Below the pieces are notes generated by a model that saw only the letters and a program-made list of their open reading frames with translations, made no database searches and had not been told where the DNA came from. This document shows, piece by piece, positions 56,654 through 64,000 of a stretch of DNA of 64,000 nucleotides (position 1 is the stretch's first letter; each line of letters starts with the position of its first letter). Location of the stretch: contig CP136066.1 in assembly GCA_032622095.1 (NCBI GenBank), positions 90,355,319-90,419,318 on the forward strand, given 5' to 3'. This stretch comes from Siphonodentalium dalli (lineage: Eukaryota > Mollusca > Scaphopoda > Gadilida > Siphonodentaliidae). The position numbers were made by a program, and so were the translations under genes.

Positions 56654-57687
56654 ATGTCGTAAGTGAACGTTCAGACCACACGATTTAAACGTAAGTGGAA
56701 AGATTTCTGTCGTAGGAAGTAAACGGTAGTTGAACTGCGCACGTAAAAATCTCAAGTAAAAAAATAATATCAAGCACTGTTTGATTTTGATTTTAGATGC
56801 GAAATCGTGGCGTATCCTTGGTTACCTCCACTTGCGATGTAAATTGTAATCCCAGTCGTGTGTATGTAAAAATCATGGCTGGAAAGATTGCAGGGTAATC
56901 AATCACATGCTTTACGAACAACCTACGATATCATCATGTACGACATCACAATCGTGTGAACAAACTATCCACGATCTCATTGGGCCCAATTCCTCCACTT
57001 ACGATTGTATCGTGATCGTCGGAACGTTCACTATAATAGGTAGGCGAATCCCCCGATTATCCCAAAATTGATATGCTACCTACACCGGGTAGGTATAAAA
57101 CGGGAAGACTCGGGTCTGAGACAACTCTGGTTGGAATACGGTACCTTTCGGAGACGACCTGAGATGATTCGGGCCAAAGACATCTCGCCCTGACCATATT
57201 CGGGGTGACTGTCTCAGGTGTGAAACGTAATTGGTTTCGTCAGATTAGAGTGATTTAACATATTATAAATAACAGCGCCTTACAGCATTAATTATAGGGC
57301 ACTAATTTAATTTGGGGTGTAATTGTTGTGCCATTTTAAAGGGGCTTAATAAGATTATGACATCCTACTGTACATTGTATTGTATCATTTACATTTTGCC
57401 CATCCATCTTTATATGTTTAAAATGTCTCCAACACAGAAGAGGCCAAAACGAAGAATACCCGTGTTTAGGGTAACCCGCCCGCCCCTACTCAAAACCTGC
57501 CGCCAAATTCCATTTTATCGTTTTTCAAAAATTTCCTCCGACATCATTTAATTTTTTTGTAATTAGGAAATCGCGACTACGGAATTAGCTTAAACAAGTA
57601 AACCATTTCCTTGCAAATATCGTCAATTCACGAAAAACGGAAGTGCCCCCATTGTTGTTGGTAGTATATTCGTATTTATACCTCGTC
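56654..57687. other. AHSA1 intron 1 stretch, no gene seen
   Basis: No exon or element border was recognised; open frames are short and unassigned. Confidence 0.4.
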
Positions 57688-59134
57688 TAGTGATGAGCCG
57701 ATAATCGGGAACGACAATCGGAATCGGTCGATTGTGGCCCATCGGATGACAATCGGTACTCGGGTTTCAACATCGGCATTTCCGATTGTCTAAATAAAAA
57801 TCAGGTGCTTGTTTTTCTTCAATAAACTGTTTTAAATATGACGATGTTTTGTTGAATAAATGACCAGTAAACATGGGGAAAGTTATTTACCAAACACAAA
57901 CTTGATATACAGCCATGTCCTCTTCAATACCCCGTGTCTGGGTCTATGTTTGAACAATATATTACAGTGGGGATCGCCGGAAAGCACGTGACACTTTGGG
58001 TTAGAGCCAGGCTGCGATGATGACGCCGTGATTGCGCGTAATCATAAATTATATGATGATGTACACAAATTACATCTCATGGGACTCATGTACGCCGATA
58101 CGTCACTTTATTGTTCGTCAACATGTAGACATTTTGATTTATGTATGTCAGACTATCAAAAATCAAAATGTATGCATATGCAGCACAACAAATCTATCTA
58201 TATAGTACACACAGCGTAAAACAGGTATAAACTATAGAAACCGAAAGTGCATGTCACGTGACATTTAATTGCGCAGCTGACTTCACTGTTTGTTCAATTA
58301 AATTGAGCATATTATAACATGTGTATCATTTGTCAGGACGCAGGAATAAAAACTGTACAAGCATTAATAGTTAGATATTAAAAAGAATTAAAGAAATTTA
58401 TTTATTAATTTTACCATCTGTAATTAATCTTTTCAAAGTCTTTCACCCGACACAACTTTCCATTAATGGTTAACTTTAAATAGTCGAAGACAATGTCATT
58501 CCATCCAGTCAGCCTCGTGTGACGTCACGTATAGGTCACCACCAATAATTATTTTGATGACCATGCCGAAATCAACAATCAAATCGTGTCTGCGAAATTG
58601 ACATGAACATGGTGTAACTTGCAACAGTTCAGTCGGGTCATTTCCTTTGATGTGATGTCTTTGAATTGGGATCAAAGAAAAATGCTGTTTGATGTATTGT
58701 TATCAAAAACGGGCCATGGATATGTCGTCATGCACGTGGCTGCATCAAACTTTCAAACAATTTGTTGTGGAATAGACTAGAATACATGGGTAAGTTAATG
58801 CATTGCATCGTCGATTCGTCGATACAATACATTACAATAAATACCCCGAGGCCCCGTACCACAGCCTCTGCAGGACATGTGCCTGTATTCGATCACAAGT
58901 CCGCTGATACCGGTACCTACCTATATACTTACCCAAACGTATACTTATGTATACTGTGTACTGGCATATTACTACGGTTGTTGCTTGCTTCTAATTCTAA
59001 GTATTATATAATACATATAACATATTCTGGTATAATTATAACAATAATCGGAATCGGCACCTGAATCGGCCGATTGTGATCTCAAATAATCGGCAATCGG
59101 CGCAAGCCTCTATTTGACAATCGGCTCATCACTA
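57688..59134. mobile_element. Nonautonomous hAT element, 1.45 kb, 8-bp target duplication
   Basis: TAGTGATGAGCCGAT and its complement form the ends (hAT-type YAGNGNTG). ACCTCGTC flanks both sides (57680-57687 and 59135-59142). Subterminal GCCGATTNNGATCGG-type words, such as CGATAATCGG and AATCGGCCGATT, are repeated near both ends, as is common for hAT transposase binding sites. The two open frames inside (63 and 100 residues) show no transposase motif. It lies in AHSA1 intron 1. Confidence 0.95.
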
Positions 59135-59142
59135 ACCTCGTC

Positions 59143-60383
59143 ATTGTTCGGCAAACCTCGTCGATTTCTCGAAAGCGAAAACCAGAAAACACGCGATACT
59201 TGTGCCGGAATAATATGTATTAACTAGCAAATCGAAAGTAACCGGATATTTTGCCGATTGCACATGTCGATTGAATATGGCGGAAACACTTCCGTGTGCG
59301 GATAGATCCTGAGTTTTAGCTATTAAACTTCACAAATGCGTTCATATGAATCAGAATAGAAACATCATGGCGCCTCAGCCGCGCCTGTCAACTATAGCAC
59401 AGATATGTTGTCGTGCGTGAACCGGTACCACACGGATTCTGAACTGACAGAAAAGGACATAGTAATAAAATGTCGGATTAAATATAATTCTGACACTTTT
59501 GAAATCGACCCAAAGCTCAAAATTCCATTATTATAGTTTATCCACCTCTCACCGCATCCACCCTGAAAATTATAAGCCTGACGTAACATTGAGTCTGTAT
59601 GTACCCATGCAGTAGGAGAGGTATGTGCCTGGTAGAACTTAATTTTTTCCTAGTAGAACTATTTCTCATTAAATATTCATTAGTTCTACAGAAAGCCGGA
59701 CCCGATGAATCAACATCTTCTGTGTCGCCCTGATCCGAATGCAACAGTCATGGTAATCAATGCACATATATTGTTCTTGATGCTTACTTTGTTTTACAGG
59801 TGTTAATGCCACCACCGCTTTACATATTGATTATGTTATGTACGTCACATTGGCGTTGCCGCATGTATGTGCAATTTCCAATGGAGGAACTCTTGTTAAA
59901 TTCACCTTCTGAGTTGAATATTTCACAAAATTTCTTAGTATTCGAGTCGGTGGATAAACAAAATATCATAAGTGTCTTGTGTGGGAAATTGAAAAGTAAT
60001 ATGTCCACTCGTAGGATTTGGCCTGTAATATCCGAGCTTCAGTGTGAACATAAACCGTTTAATTTCCAACACTAGACACTTATTCTATATATAATATCAT
60101 TTAATATCACGCTGTATATGTACATGTCATTGAACTTCTGCAACACCATTAAACTTATTAAAGCTACCATGACATTGATTAGTGTGACAATGACTTGCCC
60201 AAGCTATATACGAGTGACACTGGCAGACGATTAGAAGGCACGAATACTTAAATACTATTCCCCGTGAAAAATAAAATGAAAAAATAAAATAAAATGAAGT
60301 ACCGCCCGCCCGCCCCTGTTTTTTTCCCTCATGTTACCCTAAAATCAGGTATTCTTCCTTTTGGCCTAATAAAATAAACATGC
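59143..60383. other. AHSA1 intron 1 stretch, no gene seen
   Basis: CCCGTGTTTAGGGTAACCC..CGCCCCTACTC near 57460 has an inverted relative near 60300-60345 (CGCCCGCCCC..GTTACCCTAAAATCAGG). The two may be ends of an older element that spans the hAT. Confidence 0.35.
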
Positions 60384-60644
60384 AATACACCGAGTCATGG
60401 CCATATTGGATTCATCCAGCTCCGTTCCGTTGTTTCAGAGATTCATCCAGCCCCAGTTCCGTGGTTTTGGTGCTACAGGTCAAAGTTCTGGAGTAGCATT
60501 TCCATCTATGGAGCTTTTGAATATTCATGACTGCCAGATATTGAAATGCTACTCCAGAACTTTAACCTGCAGCACTACCGGTATAACAATGGAACTGGAC
60601 CTGGTGGATTTAATATGGCTGCGAGTTTGTGACAGGGCATATTA
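60384..60644. mobile_element. Palindromic MITE, family A (copy 2)
   Basis: CATATTGGATTCATCCAGCT, GTTCCGTGGTTTTGGTGC and AGTTCTGGAGTAGCATTTCC meet their complements about a centre near 60525. It ends GACAGGGCATATTA like copy 1. Confidence 0.8.
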
Positions 60645-62020
60645 CCTGGTCTTGCAAATCTGACAGGTTAATTATATTTCAAATTCACCTTTAATGGGCC
60701 AGGGTAATGGGCATTGCTTAAACTTACACAGTCGGTGCTGCCATCGTTTGCATACCGGTACACCGCATTTGATCGCTTGTTGTGACATGTTGTCTTGGAT
60801 GGACCTCGTCATTCAATGCAATCAATGCATTAATACATTGTGAATTATGACTGAAAACTACCCACCCGATGGCTTATATACATATACCTACCAACGGGCA
60901 GCCAAGCGCGTTACAGGCCCATGTGCCTGAGCAATATTCAAAAGAATCTCTTGATATTTGGTGTATGGCTCAACTTTGAGAACATGCAGGTCATCGTCAA
61001 GTTGGAGTCTTAAAAATAGCCCTTGTCCCAAAAAGCCACTTCGTTTTGGTGGACATGGGTCTGCAACCTTTTGTCATCTTGCTTTGGATCTCGGTTGAGT
61101 TAAGGAGTTTGTCTTCCATTATGTAGTTAATTTTAAAATGTCTGTTCAGCTTACATGTTGTATTTGGACCGATATGATATCTTTTAAATAAATATCTAAA
61201 TATTAAGTCTATCTCATGAAGGGAGAACAGAGCAATCTCTTGATTCCCAAATTTCAGTTGATATACATGTAGTTCACTGTTCTAGCTGGAAGGAAATAGC
61301 GAAAGCAATATCTCTTATTACTGCTTTATACTACTTCTATCTCCCCGAATCTTGTAATTATGTCTGGATTTAATAGTGCAGTCAATTCCAAGGTCATTGA
61401 AGAGAGAACAGAGCAATTTCGTAATTCCCAACCATTAAATGTGGATACTTCTGGCTGGGGAAACGGAAAAATCTCTTATTTTCCGCTTTGTTCTCCACTT
61501 TTTTGTCCCTGCTTCAAGTACTAGTAGTTAGATTTTTATATTGGGCATAGAAATTCAAACAGATTTTTATTTTTAACAATTGGCAAATAACTGATGTTCA
61601 ACCCCGACTTATGAATGTCAACCTATCGGCCGATGACCTAATTCTATTCCAATTATCGGCTTATTACTATTAGGAGTCAGGGACCAGCCTAGAGGGCGAC
61701 TTGGGAGATAAATTCTCCCTAAATTGTGCCACTTATCCCTATTTATGTTCCAGGGAGAAGTGACTTCTTTTTGATATACATGTCCCAGGATGCATATCTT
61801 CAAACATAATATATTTAAAGTGTATTTACTAATTATAATGGTGTACTTTCTCGCTATATTAATAGTTTTACAAATGGGTTAACTTCTTGTATACTACCGG
61901 GTAGCATAATAATTATTGATTCACAGAAGTGTGAAAAATTTATCTTCATACATTATGACTTCTCCCTGACATCAGCCTACTTCTCCCTAATCAAGTCTGA
62001 GTTTAGTGTGCCTGTCATTT
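60645..62020. other. AHSA1 intron 1 stretch, no gene seen
   Basis: Two loosely similar pieces (GAAGGGAGAACAGAGCAATC near 61217 and GAAGAGAGAACAGAGCAATT near 61399) show an old duplication of about 180 bp. Nothing else was recognised. Confidence 0.4.
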
Positions 62021-62044
62021 GCAGAATGAGGTCCCCAGAGGGTG

Positions 62045-62303
62045 CTTCACTAGAGCGGCTTACACTTACCCAACAACCAGGTCCCGATTTCTCGTCTAGG
62101 TATGATGAAGCGAGCACAGTACAAGTGACCTTGCTCAAGGGTCACAACCTGGTGTGAGATTTGAAACATCATGTGGCTCTATATAGCACACACCTCTTAA
62201 TCCGGCCAAGCCACTGTTGCGGAGACGATAGCACACCGACGGGCGCGAACACACGCCTTTAATACCATTACAAGTCCAACACTCTAACCACTGGGCTACC
62301 ACT
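62045..62303 (-). mobile_element. tRNA-derived SINE
   Basis: On the minus strand the head reads GGTAGCCCAGTGGTTAGAG (A box TAGCCCAGTGG) and later GTGTTCGCGCCC (B box-like). The body contains GTGACCCTTGAGCAAGGTCA, a conserved central-domain word of several animal SINE families. Its 3' end meets a truncated hairpin MITE of family B. It is pol III transcribed by family analogy. Confidence 0.8.
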
Positions 62304-62311
62304 TCCAAATA

Positions 62312-62512
62312 CAGTAATGCCCTAAATAGTAGACTCCTTAACCACAGCAGAATTTTGGGTGTTAAATTTTTCAGGATTTAGTTGGAAATATCATATGGCT
62401 TGTTGCTGAGAGCTTTCCTATGAATGGCAACAAGCCATATTTCCGAGTAAATCCTGAAAAATTACCCACAATTCTGCTGTGTTTAAGGAGTCGATTATTT
62501 AGGGCATTACTG
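62312..62512. mobile_element. Palindromic MITE, family F
   Basis: CAGTAATGCCCTAAATAGT and its complement are flanked by TA; the arms contain AGGATTTAGTTGGAAATAT and GGCTTGTTGC. The right end is 38 bp before AHSA1 exon 2. Confidence 0.88.
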
Positions 62513-62550
62513 TAAGTTATTTGTAAATTGTTATTTGTTTACTCTTTCAG

Positions 62551-62630
62551 GGTAGAGAAGAATGCTACTCAATGGTCTAAAGATAAGATACGGGCACTGC
62601 TAGTTGGAGCTATTGTTGAGGATGATGAGT
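62551..62630 (+). CDS. AHSA1: AHSA1, exon 2
   Basis: Acceptor ACTCTTTCAG and donor GTGAGT; 80 bp. The first base completes Trp of WHW. VEKNATQWSKDKIRALLVGA then IVEDDE follows the Aha1 N-domain helix (vertebrate pattern WTERDAS.WS.DKL..L). The donor at 62631 is preferred over the earlier GT at 62629 because only it keeps the frame with exon 3. Confidence 0.93.
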
Positions 62631-62670
62631 GTGAGTACATGAATATATAAACCCGCATCAAGATTGTTGA

Positions 62671-62938
62671 CCCTTCCATGACTGGAGCTTCCTGAAATTT
62701 TTGAAAACCCTGTGCTAATGCATTCTTTTATACCGGTATATGCGAGTTTCCCATAGGGAGCCTCGCATATATAAGAGAATACATTAACCTAACAATATTG
62801 ATCTGTAAGCCAGTGCATTCTTTCATATACATGTACATGTATGCGAGGCTCCCTAAATATTGGAGACTCAAATATATAAGAGAATGCACCAGTACAGGGT
62901 CTTTATTGCTGCCCCAGCACAGCTCCCGCCAGGAAAGG
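62671..62938. mobile_element. TTAA-H hairpin MITE in AHSA1 intron 2
   Basis: CCCTTCCATGACTGGAGC start and GCTCCCGCCAGGAAAGG end, near TTGA and TTTAA. It has two hairpins of TGCATTCTTT.TATA..TGCGAG type with TACATGTACATGTA inserted in one arm. Confidence 0.75.
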
Positions 62939-62959
62939 TTTAAAAATTCTCTGTCCAAT

Positions 62960-63635
62960 TTGACACCCTAAAACCACTATCCGTACATTTTCTATGCCAG
63001 AAAATAATTAGATTGCACCCATGAGACCATCAATTAATAGTAGGTTTTAATGGCCAACTATCGTCTTTCAAAGGAACAAGTTCTAACATTTATTGAATTT
63101 CTGTCATTCTAGCAAAATTCCACTGATCGTCTCTGATAAAGAGCAATTTAGAGTATTTCCGTTGCCCAAAAGTAGTATAAAAAGCATTTTCAATTGTGAT
63201 TGTTAACTCATTTTCAACGTAAAACTACAGGATGCTTTGGTGAATATTCACAATGCCTGTCACACACAAATCATGTTGACTGCAAATGTTCTTCCTTTTC
63301 TTTTTGCCTGGTAAGTTGAACATTAACTTAGGATTTTTTTTAATTTCGTGTCAAATCTGTCTAGATATTTAACCCTTTCGTGGGTAGAACAACATAGTGT
63401 AATCGCCACAACCACGAGAAACTGTTTAATTTGCACATGTGGGACCAATCGATAATCAAATTTCTGGAATATGTTGATTTTTGCTTTGCTAATTAAACCA
63501 AAACACATTGTATATTGTATAAAATAATTTGTATATTGTATATTTCCAAATATTCACACACATTGTTGACGGAGAAATGTTTCAAAATTTGCAGGCATTT
63601 TTATAATCACCTCTACATGGGAGCTATAAATTTTC
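62960..63635. other. AHSA1 intron 2 stretch, no gene seen
   Basis: No exon was recognised; a small TTGTATATTGTATA doubling lies near 63510-63545. Confidence 0.4.
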
Positions 63636-63639
63636 AATG

Positions 63640-63790
63640 AAAATCTTGGATTTTACGGTTACCCTACAGACCACATCCTTTATCTGAAAGTCGTCAAGCT
63701 TCATATGGATCATCTGGGTTAACCACTAAATGGGAACCATCAATTTTTTACGAATTTCGTCACAAAAATATGGCCTCCAGCATCTAGACA
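63640..63790 (-). repeat. Family C repeat, inverted copy
   Basis: On the minus strand it reads AAATTGATGGTTCCCATTTA, then GATCCATATGAAGCTTGACG and TGTAGGGTAACC, matching one unit of the 27.6-28.25-kb array. Confidence 0.7.
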
Positions 63791-63904
63791 AGACAATCCC
63801 TTAACTGAAACTTTTTGACTTTCCTTATTCTTTATCATTCTATTAACTGCTCAGCATAAAATTAACAAATTGAGCTACAGTGAAAATACCCCTACTCTTT
63901 TCAG

Positions 63905-64000
63905 GTTTCTGTGAGATAAAAGAGCTGACAACTTTAGATGGAGAAGCAACAGCCAACAACAGGAAGGCTAAACTTATATTCTTCTATGAATTTGAAATAA
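63905..64000 (+). CDS. AHSA1: AHSA1, exon 3 (runs off the window)
   Basis: Acceptor ACTCTTTTCAG. It completes Cys, then FCEIKELTTLDGEATANNRK and AKLIFFYEFEI. This matches the Aha1 N-domain core (vertebrate V..LDGEA.INNRKGKLIFFYEW). The frame is open to the last base. The rest of the N-domain and the C-terminal SRPBCC/AHSA domain lie beyond the window. Confidence 0.95.

Overview
The window is nuclear DNA of a multicellular animal, most likely a marine invertebrate. It holds widely spaced exons with canonical GT/AG borders, long AT-rich introns, and dense DNA transposons, MITEs, a SINE, a LINE, a Penelope-like element and a DIRS-type tyrosine-recombinase retroelement. The species or phylum cannot be fixed from sequence alone. 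There are no bacterial operons and no CRISPR array.

Two host genes are recognisable, both on the + strand. (1) About 2.7-24.7 kb: the 3' part of an ionotropic glutamate receptor (iGluR) subunit, five exons whose phases chain exactly (ligand lobe S1 piece, M1 plus pore loop, M3, lobe S2, M4 plus tail and stop). The amino-terminal domain exons lie upstream of the window; a broken ATD-like exon sits out of order at 3.8-4.0 kb. (2) 56.3 kb to beyond the right edge: the first three exons of the HSP90 co-chaperone activator AHSA1 (Aha1), with a 6.1-kb first intron full of transposons.

Between and inside these genes the sequence is mostly mobile and repetitive. 0-2.4 kb: satellite-like repeats and a CA/GA microsatellite. 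2.4-9.6 kb: MITEs, a LINE tail, a 0.9-kb foldback element and 44-bp minisatellites among the iGluR exons. 15.1-20.1 kb: a 5-kb insertion flanked by TTAA, with an empty-site copy next to it. 22.5-24.3 kb: a 1.8-kb LTR-like cassette with identical 451-bp direct repeats and a TGCA duplication, 66 bp before the last iGluR exon. 24.8-36 kb: hairpin MITE families and tandem repeats. 36-39 kb: palindromic satellites and a decayed Penelope-like element (RT plus GIY-YIG). 40-45 kb: a decayed LINE split by a TTAA MITE. 47.7-53.5 kb: a decayed DIRS/Ngaro-like element (gag, RT, RNase H, tyrosine recombinase) split by a 1.5-kb foldback element with a 6-bp target duplication. 56-64 kb: AHSA1 with a 187-bp MITE, a 1.45-kb nonautonomous hAT, a SINE and three further MITEs.

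The clearest biological signals are nested insertions whose target duplications can be read directly: the GTTACA foldback in the recombinase, the TTAA MITE in the LINE endonuclease, the TTAA 5-kb element, the TGCA LTR-like cassette and the 8-bp hAT. In the first two, notional removal of the insert plus one duplication restores the host reading frame across the junction. The iGluR also has an unusual acidic residue at the pore Q/R position.
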